The notes: generated from the letters alone by a model not told the origin. Positions 1 to 8,629 are shown, counted from the first letter of the stretch. The stretch is DNA of 19,215 bases from Oribacterium sp. UBA3737 (GCA_002371295.1 DFGZ01000081.1:1-19215), one strand, 5' to 3'. Program-made: numbers and translations.

Positions 1-639
1 GTGCTGATGGGACCCAACGGTGCAGGCAAATCCACACTGGGCAACGCTCTCATGGGTAATCCCCAGTACGGAATAACCGGAGGTCAGATTCTTTTCAACG
101 GTCAGGACATAACAAACGAATCAGCAGACAAGAGAGCTAAGCTCGGTATGTTCCTTTCCTTCCAGAATCCTCTTGAGGTTCCCGGCATTACCCTCGGAAA
201 CTTTATCCGTTCGGCTCTTCAGCAGAGAACAGGCCAGCACATTCGTCTCTGGGATTTCAAAAAGGAAATGCGAAAGGCTATGGAAATCCTCAATATGGAT
301 CCTTCCTATGCAGACCGTGACCTGAATGTCGGTTTCTCAGGCGGAGAGAAGAAAAAGGCAGAGATACTCCAGCTCCTTATGCTTAAGCCGTCCCTTGCGA
401 TCCTTGACGAGACCGATTCAGGACTTGATGTTGACGCTGTAAGAACAGTATCCAAGGGAGTGGAGGAATACCAGAAATCCATGGACGGTGCCCTCCTTAT
501 CATCACTCACTCCACAAGGATACTTGAGTCACTGAAGGTAGACCACACTCATATACTTGTAAACGGAAGCATAAAGGCTGAAGGAGACGCTTCACTCGTT
601 GAAAAGATCAACAATGAGGGATTCGAGGAGTTCCTTTAA
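1..639 (+). CDS. sufC: SufC, Fe-S assembly ATPase (5' end missing)
   Basis: ABC-type ATPase of the SUF iron-sulphur cluster machinery. By family knowledge it binds SufB and SufD in the cytoplasm and drives cluster assembly on the SufBCD scaffold. The frame is open from base 1 and already sits at the Walker A loop (GPNGAGKST, residues 4-12 of the visible part). About 30-35 N-terminal residues and the true start therefore lie upstream of the window. Also visible are a Q-loop Gln near 55, the signature FSGGEKK (112-118), Walker B LAILDE (132-137) and the switch His in ITHS (near 170). The SGGEKK signature and the DETDSGLD segment are typical of SufC rather than of transporter ATPases. The gene ends 18 bases before sufB and is evidently the first visible gene of the suf operon, whose promoter is off-window. 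Confidence 0.97.
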   Translation: MLMGPNGAGKSTLGNALMGNPQYGITGGQILFNGQDITNESADKRAKLGMFLSFQNPLEVPGITLGNFIRSALQQRTGQHIRLWDFKKEMRKAMEILNMDPSYADRDLNVGFSGGEKKKAEILQLLMLKPSLAILDETDSGLDVDAVRTVSKGVEEYQKSMDGALLIITHSTRILESLKVDHTHILVNGSIKAEGDASLVEKINNEGFEEFL

Positions 640-657
640 TAAGAAAGAGGATACAAC

Positions 658-2076
658 ATGGCTAAAAAGGAAAGAGCAGAGGTCAATGACATTGACCGTT
701 CAATGTATGATTTCCGCTACGAAGAGAATGAAAAGGACTTCTACAAAATACAGGAAGGTCTCACCAGAGAAATAGTAGAGGAAATATCAGAAAAAAAGGG
801 GGATCCTCAGTGGATGCGTGATTTCCGCTTAAAATCCCTTGAAATATACAATAAAAAGGAGATCCCACAGTGGGGTCCGAGTATAGAGGGGCTCGATATG
901 AGCAATATCGTGACCTATGTAAAACCGAAGACAAAAATGACAGCAGACTGGGAGGAAGTCCCCGATGATATCAAGAACACCTTTGAGAAGCTGGGAATCC
1001 CTCAGGCTGAAAGAGAGTCTCTTGCAGGAGTAGGTGCCCAGTACGATTCAGAGCTTGTATATCATAACCTTCAGAAGGAAGTTGCAGACAAAGGCGTGGT
1101 ATATACGGATATTGAATCCGCACTTCACGGTCCCTATGCAGATATGATAAAGGATCATTTCATGCATCTGGTACCTCCCACAGACCATAAGTTCGCAGCA
1201 CTTCACGGTGCAGTCTGGTCAGGCGGATCATTTGTTTATGTTCCTAAGGGTGTCAGTGTGGAGATTCCTCTTCAGTCATACTTCCGTTTAAATGCTCCGG
1301 GTGCAGGTCAGTTCGAGCACACTCTTATCATAGTTGATGAAGGTGCTGACCTTCATTTCATCGAGGGATGTTCCGCTCCGAAGTACAATATTGCAAATCT
1401 CCATGCAGGCTGTGTAGAGCTTTTTGTAGGTAAGAACGCAAAGCTTCGTTATTCCACCATCGAGAACTGGTCAAAGAACATGTATAACCTGAACACAAAG
1501 CGCGCCATAGTTGAAGAGGGCGGAACCATGGAATGGGTATCCGGTTCTTTCGGTTCCCATGTTTCCTACCTTTACCCTATGACCATCCTTAAGGGTGCAC
1601 ATTCCCACATGGAATTTACGGGCGTTACATTTGCAGGAAAAGGACAGAATCTTGATACCGGAGCCAAGGTAGTACATCAGGCTCCGGACACAAGCTCATA
1701 CATCAGCACACGTTCCATAAGCAAAGACGGCGGTGCCAGCACCTATCGCTCATCCGTAGTCATTAACAATAATGCAAAGAACGCAAAGAACTCTGTATCC
1801 TGTCAGTCACTGATGCTTGATGATATTTCAAGATCAGATACCATACCTGCCATGGATGTCCGCACTCAGCAGGCTGATGTGGGACATGAAGCAAAGATAG
1901 GAAGAATCTCAGATGATGCTGTTTTCTATCTCATGTCAAGAGGCGTTTCCGAGGAAGAGGCCAGAGCCCTTATAGTATCGGGCTTTGCCGACTCCGTATC
2001 AAAGGAGCTGCCTCTGGAGTACGCAGTTGAAATGAACAACCTGATCCGTCTTGAGATGGTCGGAGCTATAGGTTAA
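658..2076 (+). CDS. sufB: SufB, Fe-S cluster scaffold subunit
   Basis: Scaffold subunit of the SufBC2D complex on which Fe-S clusters are assembled. The 472 residues match the usual length (about 465-495). The C-terminal half is the beta-helical core. Conserved residues visible are Cys238 and Cys252 in the GCSAPKYNIANLHAGC stretch, Cys382 (SVSCQS) and His410-Glu411 in HEAKIGRISDDAVFYL. The last two sites correspond to the E. coli SufB Cys405 and Glu434 region implicated in cluster building. The start follows an AGAGGA ribosome binding site, 18 bases after sufC, and sufD begins 11 bases after the stop. Co-transcription with sufC, sufD and sufS is inferred from this spacing. Confidence 0.98.
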   Translation: MAKKERAEVNDIDRSMYDFRYEENEKDFYKIQEGLTREIVEEISEKKGDPQWMRDFRLKSLEIYNKKEIPQWGPSIEGLDMSNIVTYVKPKTKMTADWEEVPDDIKNTFEKLGIPQAERESLAGVGAQYDSELVYHNLQKEVADKGVVYTDIESALHGPYADMIKDHFMHLVPPTDHKFAALHGAVWSGGSFVYVPKGVSVEIPLQSYFRLNAPGAGQFEHTLIIVDEGADLHFIEGCSAPKYNIANLHAGCVELFVGKNAKLRYSTIENWSKNMYNLNTKRAIVEEGGTMEWVSGSFGSHVSYLYPMTILKGAHSHMEFTGVTFAGKGQNLDTGAKVVHQAPDTSSYISTRSISKDGGASTYRSSVVINNNAKNAKNSVSCQSLMLDDISRSDTIPAMDVRTQQADVGHEAKIGRISDDAVFYLMSRGVSEEEARALIVSGFADSVSKELPLEYAVEMNNLIRLEMVGAIG

Positions 2077-2087
2077 GGGAGACAGAT

Positions 2088-3161
2088 ATGGAAAATACTA
2101 CATTATTGATAAATGCCATGCCTGCACCGACTTACAACTGGCTCAGGATGAATGATGCAAATGTTAAGGTTCCGGTATTTGCAGAAGAAGGCAACCCAAT
2201 TGTAACGAGAAGTTCCGAAGTCACTGCAGAAGCAGTTTCTTATGAGGAAATAAAGGACATCCCCGGCGGAATGGGTCCCGACATGGATGACTATATAAAG
2301 AAGTCAGGTGCAGAAGTACTGAAGATTTCTGCAGGGAAGGGACAGAAAACAGTCTCTCCCGTAAAAATAGATTTCAATTTCACTAAGGATAAGACTACAG
2401 TTAATGCTGTTTACATCGATGCTGCACAGGACAGCGATATAACTGTCATCATAGATTTCTCATCTGAAAAAGGAAGCAGCGGTTTTGCTGCTGTACAGAC
2501 CAAGGTCAGGGTAGGAAAGAATGCAAAAGTCCTTCTCATCCAGATCCAGAGACCGGGTGATGGATTCAGATTCTTTAATGATATAGCCTCCGTAACAGAT
2601 GATAACGGAAGCTTCGAAGAGATACAGCTTGTCCTGAGTGGCAAGGAGACCTATCTTGGTTCACGTACAGATCTGAAAGGCAAAGGCAGTGTCCTTAAGA
2701 CCGATACCGGATATCTTCTGAAGGGCCATGAACACCTGGACATGAACTATATTGCAAATCATATAGGTAAGAAAACTCTCTGTGATATCAAGGTAGACGG
2801 TGTCTTAAGAGATGAAGCCATGAAGCTTTTCAGAGGCACCATCAATCTCAGAAGAGGTGCGAAGGGCGCTGTAGGTAACGAAATTGAAGATGTTCTTCTT
2901 ATGGATGACAATGTCATTAACCAGACCATCCCCGTTATCCTCTGCGATGAGGATGATGTAGAAGGAAATCACGGTGCCACCATCGGACGTCTGGATGACG
3001 ACCTTCTTTTCTATATGGAATCAAGAGGTATGAACAGGGAAGAAGTCTATGAAATGATGGCTAAGGCAAGAATAGATTCTGTTGTCGCAAAGATTCCCGA
3101 TGTAGAAACAAAGAATCTCATTTCGAAATATCTGGAGGAAAACCATGCGGGAAATCACTAA
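2088..3161 (+). CDS. sufD: SufD, Fe-S assembly scaffold partner
   Basis: Paralogue of SufB that forms the SufB-SufD heterodimer in the SufBC2D complex. It is needed for iron acquisition and cluster assembly. The protein has 357 residues, short of E. coli SufD (about 420), with a compact N-terminal region. The C-terminal half holds the family core, including FRGTINLRRGAKG (248-260) and the NHGATIGRLDDDLLFYMESRG region (294-314). His295 in that region corresponds to the functionally important E. coli SufD His360. The ATG follows GGGAGAC closely behind sufB. The last 17 bases overlap the start of sufS in another frame, so translation of the two is probably coupled. Confidence 0.95.
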   Translation: MENTTLLINAMPAPTYNWLRMNDANVKVPVFAEEGNPIVTRSSEVTAEAVSYEEIKDIPGGMGPDMDDYIKKSGAEVLKISAGKGQKTVSPVKIDFNFTKDKTTVNAVYIDAAQDSDITVIIDFSSEKGSSGFAAVQTKVRVGKNAKVLLIQIQRPGDGFRFFNDIASVTDDNGSFEEIQLVLSGKETYLGSRTDLKGKGSVLKTDTGYLLKGHEHLDMNYIANHIGKKTLCDIKVDGVLRDEAMKLFRGTINLRRGAKGAVGNEIEDVLLMDDNVINQTIPVILCDEDDVEGNHGATIGRLDDDLLFYMESRGMNREEVYEMMAKARIDSVVAKIPDVETKNLISKYLEENHAGNH

Positions 3162-4389
3162 AGAAGAACGTCAGGCAGAAGATGAGAAAATACTCGGAGA
3201 CTTTCCTATTTTTGACGGAAGCTTCACATATCTCGATAACGGCGCCACCACCCAGAAGCCAAAATGTGTTCTGGAAGCCGTGGACAATTACTACAGGACC
3301 ATGAATGCAAATCCCATGAGAGGCCTCTACAAGCTGAGCCTCCGGGCAACCGAAGCCTATGAGGAAGCCAGGGAAACTGTTCGTTCCTTCATCAATGCAG
3401 GTTCCACAGAGGAGATAGTCTTCACTAGAAATGCAACTGAGAGCCTTAACCTGGTGGCTTACAGCTACGGAAGAGCCTTTATCAAAGAAGGTGACGAAGT
3501 AGTTATAACTGTCATGGAACACCACAGCAACATGATACCCTGGCAGGAGCTCTGCAAAGAAAAGGGAGCTAAGCTCACTTACATCATGCCGGAAGCGGAC
3601 GGAACCATCCCGGAAGAAATGTTCCGCTCCTATATGAATCCCAGGGTCAGACTGGTAAGCATGACTCATATATCCAATGTCCTCGGGGTAAAAAACGATG
3701 TGAAGACATTTGCACGTATCGCACATGAGAACGGGGCTGTCTTCTCATTGGACGGAGCACAGTCCATACCTCATACAAAAGTTGATGTACAGGATCTGGA
3801 CGTTGATTTTCTGTCCTTCTCAGGCCATAAGATCTATGCACCTATGGGAATAGGTGTTCTGTACGGAAAAAAGGCATTGCTTGAAAAGATGCCTCCATTT
3901 CTTTTTGGCGGAGAAATGATAGAATATGTAACAACAGAGGGTGCCACATGGAATGAGCTTCCCCACAAGTTTGAGGCAGGAACTGTCAATGACGGCGGTG
4001 CGGTAGGATTGAGTGCGGCACTGAAATACGTGAGTTCCATAGGCTTTGACCGCATAGAAGAGCGGGAGCTTCATCTTACCCGTCTTATGATGGAAGAAAT
4101 GAAGAAGCTGCCCTATGTACATATTCTCGGAAAAGAGGCTCCCGAAGATCATCATGGTATAGTCACCTTCACCATTGACGGCGTGCATCCCCATGATATA
4201 GCAGCTATCTTTGATGAGCATGATGTAAACATTCGCGCAGGACACCACTGTGCACAGCCTCTTATGAAGTTCTGTCACACACCTAGCACCGTAAGAGCCA
4301 GCATAGGTCTCTACAACACTTCGGATGATGTATATAAATTCATAGCCGCCTTAAAGAAAATAAGAGGAGAGATGGGATATCAGGATTGA
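3145..4389 (+). CDS. sufS: SufS, cysteine desulfurase
   Basis: PLP-dependent group II cysteine desulfurase. It removes sulphur from L-cysteine, giving alanine and an enzyme persulfide that SufU accepts. The 414 residues match the family length. Visible residues are His126 (EHHSN), Asp203 (SLDGAQS), PLP-lysine Lys229 (SFSGHK) and persulfide Cys369 in RAGHHCAQPLMKF. The usual RFEAGTPN motif reads KFEAGTVND (275-283), a mild variation. The start at 3145 follows GGAGG (3133-3137) inside the end of sufD, so the genes overlap by 17 bases. The adjacent SufU supports a SufS/SufU sulphur-transfer pair as in Bacillota. There is no sufA or sufE nearby. Confidence 0.97.
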   Translation: MREITKEERQAEDEKILGDFPIFDGSFTYLDNGATTQKPKCVLEAVDNYYRTMNANPMRGLYKLSLRATEAYEEARETVRSFINAGSTEEIVFTRNATESLNLVAYSYGRAFIKEGDEVVITVMEHHSNMIPWQELCKEKGAKLTYIMPEADGTIPEEMFRSYMNPRVRLVSMTHISNVLGVKNDVKTFARIAHENGAVFSLDGAQSIPHTKVDVQDLDVDFLSFSGHKIYAPMGIGVLYGKKALLEKMPPFLFGGEMIEYVTTEGATWNELPHKFEAGTVNDGGAVGLSAALKYVSSIGFDRIEERELHLTRLMMEEMKKLPYVHILGKEAPEDHHGIVTFTIDGVHPHDIAAIFDEHDVNIRAGHHCAQPLMKFCHTPSTVRASIGLYNTSDDVYKFIAALKKIRGEMGYQD

Positions 4390-4443
4390 TCCGATACCGG
4401 AAGCTCACATCATAAGATTTGAGAGATTTTTCAAATTAAGTTT

Positions 4444-4486
4444 ATGAGTCACATGCCGTATTGAGCATACCCGGTATGTGACTCAT
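4444..4486 (+). promoter_or_regulatory. 15-bp hairpin abutting the sufU ribosome binding site
   Basis: The left arm ATGAGTCACATGCCG (4444-4458) pairs with CGGTATGTGACTCAT (4472-4486) over 15 bp with one G-U, around a 13-nt loop. GGAGG of sufU (4487-4491) begins at the very next base. Weak extra U-G and U-A pairs (4441-4443 with 4487-4489) could cover part of it. No T-run follows, so it is not a simple intrinsic terminator. Likely roles, by inference, are mRNA processing or stability between sufS and sufU, control of sufU translation, or a palindromic protein site. Confidence 0.7.
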
Positions 4487-4497
4487 GGAGGTTAACA

Positions 4498-4965
4498 ATG
4501 TCAAATACGTTCTACAATGAAATACTTACAGACCACAACATTCACCCCACCCACAAATATAAGATGGAGGATGCCACCTTCTCACTTGAAGGTGTGAATC
4601 CGAGCTGCGGAGATGATGTGGTTCTCTACCTAAAGGTAGATGAACATAATGCCATCGAGGAGGCTTCCTTCTACGGTGACGGCTGTGCCATTTCACAGGC
4701 CAGTGCAGATATGATGTGCGATCTTATCATCGGAAAATCAAAAGAAGAAGCTCTGAGACTTTCCGACATTTTCCTCCGTATGATAAAGGACACCATCACT
4801 CCCGAGGAAAAGGAGGAGCTTGAGGAGGCCGGAATCCTGGAGGATATCCATCACATGCCGGCAAGAGTCAAGTGCGCTGTCCTCGGATGGCATACCATGG
4901 ACCAGATCTTCAAGGATGCCGAGGAAGGAAAGATCGATAAATACGACGGCAAGTTTGAAAACTAA
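4498..4965 (+). CDS. sufU: SufU, zinc-dependent sulfurtransferase/scaffold-like protein
   Basis: IscU-fold protein of the Gram-positive SUF pathway. By family knowledge it carries Zn2+ and accepts sulphur from SufS for delivery to SufBCD. The 155 residues match the family. Conserved ligands are visible as Cys37 and Asp39 (NPSCGDD), Cys63 (DGCAISQAS) and Cys126 (RVKCAVLGWHTM). The extra segment before the third Cys (about 100-122) is the SufU-type insertion that separates it from IscU. It starts at ATG after GGAGG and lies 108 bases past sufS, with a strong hairpin in the gap. It is probably the last gene of the suf operon, although no T-tailed hairpin is visible immediately after it. Confidence 0.96.
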   Translation: MSNTFYNEILTDHNIHPTHKYKMEDATFSLEGVNPSCGDDVVLYLKVDEHNAIEEASFYGDGCAISQASADMMCDLIIGKSKEEALRLSDIFLRMIKDTITPEEKEELEEAGILEDIHHMPARVKCAVLGWHTMDQIFKDAEEGKIDKYDGKFEN

Positions 4966-4989
4966 AAATTGTATGACAACCCCTTGTTT

Positions 4990-5038
4990 TTGCGTTTAAA
5001 ATCCACTAAAATATAATTTAGTAAATCGGTTAACTAAA
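4990..5038 (+). promoter_or_regulatory. Promoter with LacI-like palindromic operator for the sugar isomerase
   Basis: A perfect -10 TATAAT lies at 5012-5017 with TTGCGT (4990-4995) 16 bases upstream. A second possible pair is ATGACA (4973-4978), an 18-base spacer and TAAAAT (4997-5002). Overlapping and following the -10 is a 22-bp imperfect palindrome, TTTAGTAAAT-CG-GTTAACTAAA (5017-5038). Eight of its ten arm positions are symmetric around a central CG, which resembles LacI-family operators. Binding here would block initiation. The promoter and palindrome are read directly; the regulator family is inferred, and no regulator gene is in the window. Confidence 0.55.
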
Positions 5039-5060
5039 TCAACAAGGAGATATAAAAATC

Positions 5061-5702
5061 ATGAGAATTGCTTTAATCAATGAGAACTCTCAGGCAGCCA
5101 AGAATGCTTCCATCTACGGTTCTCTCAAGAAAGTGGCAGACGAGAAGGGATATACTGTAGATAACTACGGTATGTACAGCGCAGATGACGAAGCTCAGCT
5201 CACCTATGTTCAGAACGGAATACTGGCAGCCGTTCTTCTTAACAGCGGTGCAGCAGACTTTGTAGTTACAGGCTGCGGAACAGGAGAGGGCGCTATGCTT
5301 GCTCTTAACTCATTCCCGGGTGTGATCTGCGGACATATCGAGGATCCTCTTGACGCTTTCACATTTGCGCAGATCAACGATGGCAATGCAGTAGCACTTC
5401 CTTTCGCACTTAAGTTCGGCTGGGGCGGAGACCTTAACCTCGTATACATCTTCGAGAAGCTCTTTTCACAGCCATTCGGCGGCGGATATCCACCAGAGAG
5501 ACGTGAGCCTGAGCAGAGAAACAAGAAGATCCTTGATGAAGTACGTAAGCACACTCTGAGACAGGATCTTGTTGAAGTTCTCAAGGAGCTCGATCCCGAA
5601 CTCGTTAAGGGCGCATTCAAGGGTGAGCACTTCAAGGAGCTCTTCTTCGCAAACTGCAAGGATGAGAAGATCGGAGCTTATATCAAATCTATCACAGATT
5701 AA
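5061..5702 (+). CDS. RpiB/LacA/LacB-family sugar-phosphate isomerase
   Basis: Member of the family that interconverts aldose and ketose phosphates (ribose-5-phosphate or galactose-6-phosphate isomerases). The N-terminal 120 residues hold the Rossmann-like fold with FVVTGCGTGEGAML (67-80). This matches the catalytic-loop motif of RpiB (CGTGxGM), with Cys72 as the likely general base. The protein has 213 residues against about 150 for classical RpiB. The extra C-terminal part contains a GGGYPPERREPEQRNKK segment and a helical tail, typical of a longer subgroup whose substrate I cannot assign. The start follows AAGGAGAT about 11 bases upstream. It is transcribed alone, with its own promoter and operator-like palindrome upstream and a terminator 25 bases downstream. 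A sugar-responsive regulator is plausible. Confidence 0.88.
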   Translation: MRIALINENSQAAKNASIYGSLKKVADEKGYTVDNYGMYSADDEAQLTYVQNGILAAVLLNSGAADFVVTGCGTGEGAMLALNSFPGVICGHIEDPLDAFTFAQINDGNAVALPFALKFGWGGDLNLVYIFEKLFSQPFGGGYPPERREPEQRNKKILDEVRKHTLRQDLVEVLKELDPELVKGAFKGEHFKELFFANCKDEKIGAYIKSITD

Positions 5703-5727
5703 AATACACCATGATGTATCCTTCTTA

Positions 5728-5763
5728 AAAAGAGGGGCCGGCAGAGATGCCGGCTCTTCTTTT
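5728..5763 (+). terminator. Intrinsic terminator after the isomerase gene
   Basis: The stem pairs 5728-5742 with 5749-5763 (15 bp including two G-U pairs) around loop AGAGAT. A GCCGGC/GCCGGC core pairs next to the loop, and the A-rich side pairs with the T-rich tail. It lies 25 bases after the stop codon. Confidence 0.9.
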
Positions 5764-5867
5764 GTTATTAAAGTTACCTCTTCTTATGTGAAACTCCCGG
5801 ATTCCTCTTTATAAATAAACACCAACTTTCCTAAGTCAAGTGACATGAATTTGTAAGTGTGATGACA

Positions 5868-5896
5868 TTGCATACAAATTGACAGAATTGTATAAT
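5868..5896 (+). promoter_or_regulatory. Candidate promoter for the penicillin-binding protein gene
   Basis: TATAAT at 5891-5896 is preceded at 17 bases by TTGCAT (5868-5873). A consensus TTGACA (5879-5884) lies too close to serve that -10, and its own -10 position (GAGAAT) is poor. The start codon is about 40 bases downstream. The rest of 5764-5931 shows nothing else clear. Confidence 0.5.
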
Positions 5897-5934
5897 TTAC
5901 AGAGAATGTCTAAATATAAATATGGCAGGTAATG

Positions 5935-8562
5935 ATGACAAAATACACCAAATATAATATAGATAAAACACTTGATGCACTGGACGATACCAAAGGAAAG
6001 GTCGGGCGGCGTATCTCATACTTTTTTCAGATGGCGCTGATTATAGGCACTCTGTCGGGAGGTATACTTGCAGCTGCATTAGGCTTTGGTATGTTCCAGG
6101 GCATACTGGATTCAGCTCCAAATATCAACTCCATCCATGTAGGCCCCACAGCCTACGCTTCAAAAGTCCTTGATACAGAGGGCAATGTCACAGCAACGCT
6201 GGTCCAGGCCGGCTCCAACAGAGAAAGAGTTACTTACGAGCAGCTCCCGGAGGATCTTATAAATGCTTTTGTTGCCATAGAGGATGAACGTTTCTGGACT
6301 CACAACGGTATAGATATCAAGTCCATCCTTCGTGCAGTCAGGGGTGTAATTTCCGATAACAGCTCTGACGGAGGCGGTTCCACCATCACCCAGCAGCTCA
6401 TAAAGAACAATGTCTTCGGAGGCGGCTTGAATGAAGGCACCTTCCAGAAGTATGTCCGTAAGTTCCAGGAGCAGTATCTGGCCCTTGAACTGGAAAGCCA
6501 GCCGGATATTCCAAAGGAAGACCTGAAAAAAAGCATTATAACCGCGTATCTCAACACCATTAACCTGGGTTCCAACACCCTCGGTGTCAAGGTAGCGGCA
6601 AGAAGATATTTCAATAAAGAGGTCGATACCCTGACTCTTTCGGAATGTGCCGTCATTGCGGCAATTACGAAGAATCCCTCGGCTCTTAACCCTATTACCC
6701 ATCCCGAAAAGAACTCCGAACGTCGTGCACAGATTCTTTCAAATATGCTGAAGCAGGGTTATATAACCAAGGTCCAGTATGATATCGCAAAGGCCGATGA
6801 TGTATATTCCAGGATCAAGAATGTGGATATTCAGAAATCGATGGTCAGCGAAGAACCCTACTCCTACTTCGTGGATGAACTTACGGAACAGGTAGTGGAG
6901 GAACTTCAGAACCGCTTCGACTATACCAAGGAAAAGGCAACGGATCTTCTTTATTCAGGCGGTCTCACCATCTACTCCACACAGGACCCTGCTTTACAGG
7001 CTATAGTTGATGAAGAGGTCAACAATCCGGAGAACTATGACACCGCAAAATATTCCATAACCTGGAGGTTCACTGTACGTCATGAAGACGGAACCATTGT
7101 GAACTATTCCGAAAGGGATCTGAGCCGTTATATAAAGGAAGTAAGAGGAATTTCATTTAACGGATTGTATAAGTCGGAGGAATCCGCAAAAACTTATATA
7201 GAAGAGTATAAATCACAGCTTCTTACCGATACCGATGTAATCCTCGGAGAAAAGTATTTCGCAACACTTGAGCCTCAGGTCTCCTTTGTTCTCATGGATC
7301 AGCATACAGGTCAGGTAAAGGCAATCAACGGCGGAAGAGGTGAGAAGCTTTTCTCTCTTTCCCTTAATCGTGCCACAAACACACCGAGACAGCCCGGTTC
7401 CACCTTTAAGGTCATTTCAAGCTTTGCTCCTGCAATAGATCTCTACTGTGCAACTCTTGCTTCAACCTACTATGACGGAAGCTATACAATAGGAGAGAAG
7501 ACCTTCAAGAACTGGTACAGTAAAGGATATCTCGGTTATCAGACCATAAGGGACGGTATCATTTATTCCCTCAACATCGTTGCCGTAAGATGTCTTATGG
7601 AACAGCTGGATCCACACAGAGGACGCTTATATGCCGAAAATCTCGGTATAACGACTCTTGTTAATGAGGATGAGAATCCGGCTCTTGCCCTTGGCGGTCT
7701 TACCAATGGTGTAACCAACCTGGAGCTTACCCAGGCCTTTGCAACAATCGCGAACAACGGCAGCTTTAACAAGGCAAAGTTCTTTACAAAGATCATAGAT
7801 CAGGACGGAAATGTTCTTATAGACACTACTCTGGACCAGCCGAGACAGGCCATGAAGGAGACTACAGCCTTCCTTCTTACAGATGCCATGCGTGAGTCTA
7901 TGCTTCCTAACAGAGCATTTGCATCCGGACTCAGTGTCAACTCCACCTCCACAAGAGCTCATTTTGACGGTATGAGCCTTGCGGGAAAATCCGGTACCAC
8001 AACCAAGGATGTGGATATATGGTTTGTAGGTTTCTCTCCATATTATACTGCAGGTGTCTGGGGCGGCTGTGACGAGAACCAGCCTCTTATCGACAATGCA
8101 AGCGGGGAGTATAACGGAGGCTCCGGCTTCCATAAGGACATCTGGCGCAAAATCATGCAGCGTGTCCATGAAGGACTTCCCGATATAGGCTTCGATGAGC
8201 CTGTGGGAATCGTCACTGCCAAGGTATGCCGCAAGTCCGGTCAGCTTCCATCCGGCGGATGTTATAACGATTTCCGCGGAAGTGCAGTTAAAACCGAATA
8301 TTTCGCCGAGGGAACAGAGCCTGTGGACAAATGTGAAGTTCACTACAGCTGGGGAGGAATCAAGATTCCTGAAGGCGAGGACAGAGGAACGGATGACAGC
8401 GGATACAGCCATTCTGATTATCAGGCTGTACAGATACCTCAGTTCACACTTCCCGTGATGACGGAAACAGCGGCAGAAACTCAGGCAGAGACCTATGAGT
8501 ACGGTCCAAGCGGAAAACCTCCTGCAGGAGGCATAGAAGCACCTGTGGTCATTGTGAACTGA
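5935..8562 (+). CDS. Class A penicillin-binding protein (bifunctional transglycosylase/transpeptidase)
   Basis: Membrane-anchored peptidoglycan synthase that polymerises glycan strands from lipid II and cross-links the peptides. Order: a short cytoplasmic N-terminus, one transmembrane segment (about 31-54), a GT51 glycosyltransferase domain (about 75-260) and a penicillin-binding transpeptidase domain (about 445-740). The GT51 domain has catalytic Glu116 in EDERFWTHNG and the motif GGGSTITQQLIKN. The transpeptidase has Ser489 and Lys492 in PGSTFK, SLN (545-547) and KSGTT (685-689). A Cys-containing, Glu/Thr-rich tail follows. All catalytic motifs are intact. ATG codons occur at 5932 and 5935; the second is better spaced from AGGT (5927-5930), though either is possible. 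Residue numbers are from 5935. The gene is apparently monocistronic, and the family (PBP1a-like) is certain. Confidence 0.96.
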   Translation: MTKYTKYNIDKTLDALDDTKGKVGRRISYFFQMALIIGTLSGGILAAALGFGMFQGILDSAPNINSIHVGPTAYASKVLDTEGNVTATLVQAGSNRERVTYEQLPEDLINAFVAIEDERFWTHNGIDIKSILRAVRGVISDNSSDGGGSTITQQLIKNNVFGGGLNEGTFQKYVRKFQEQYLALELESQPDIPKEDLKKSIITAYLNTINLGSNTLGVKVAARRYFNKEVDTLTLSECAVIAAITKNPSALNPITHPEKNSERRAQILSNMLKQGYITKVQYDIAKADDVYSRIKNVDIQKSMVSEEPYSYFVDELTEQVVEELQNRFDYTKEKATDLLYSGGLTIYSTQDPALQAIVDEEVNNPENYDTAKYSITWRFTVRHEDGTIVNYSERDLSRYIKEVRGISFNGLYKSEESAKTYIEEYKSQLLTDTDVILGEKYFATLEPQVSFVLMDQHTGQVKAINGGRGEKLFSLSLNRATNTPRQPGSTFKVISSFAPAIDLYCATLASTYYDGSYTIGEKTFKNWYSKGYLGYQTIRDGIIYSLNIVAVRCLMEQLDPHRGRLYAENLGITTLVNEDENPALALGGLTNGVTNLELTQAFATIANNGSFNKAKFFTKIIDQDGNVLIDTTLDQPRQAMKETTAFLLTDAMRESMLPNRAFASGLSVNSTSTRAHFDGMSLAGKSGTTTKDVDIWFVGFSPYYTAGVWGGCDENQPLIDNASGEYNGGSGFHKDIWRKIMQRVHEGLPDIGFDEPVGIVTAKVCRKSGQLPSGGCYNDFRGSAVKTEYFAEGTEPVDKCEVHYSWGGIKIPEGEDRGTDDSGYSHSDYQAVQIPQFTLPVMTETAAETQAETYEYGPSGKPPAGGIEAPVVIVN

Positions 8563-8629
8563 CCGTTTTCAGTACACTCCGGTTCGTTATAAGTTCCTGC
8601 AGAGACATTAACAAATCAACAATCTTTCG

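Noticed and set aside
3118..3726. 202-codon - strand open frame opposite sufS
   Set aside because: The + strand encodes intact SufS with all catalytic residues; the antisense frame shows no protein features.
5879..5896. TTGACA and TATAAT upstream of the penicillin-binding protein gene read as one promoter
   Set aside because: They are only 6 bases apart, so they cannot serve together. TTGCAT at 17 bases from TATAAT was preferred.
7627..8412. 261-codon - strand open frame within the penicillin-binding protein gene
   Set aside because: It lies antisense to conserved transpeptidase motifs (SLN, KSGTT). It is a codon-bias shadow without a ribosome binding site or family resemblance.
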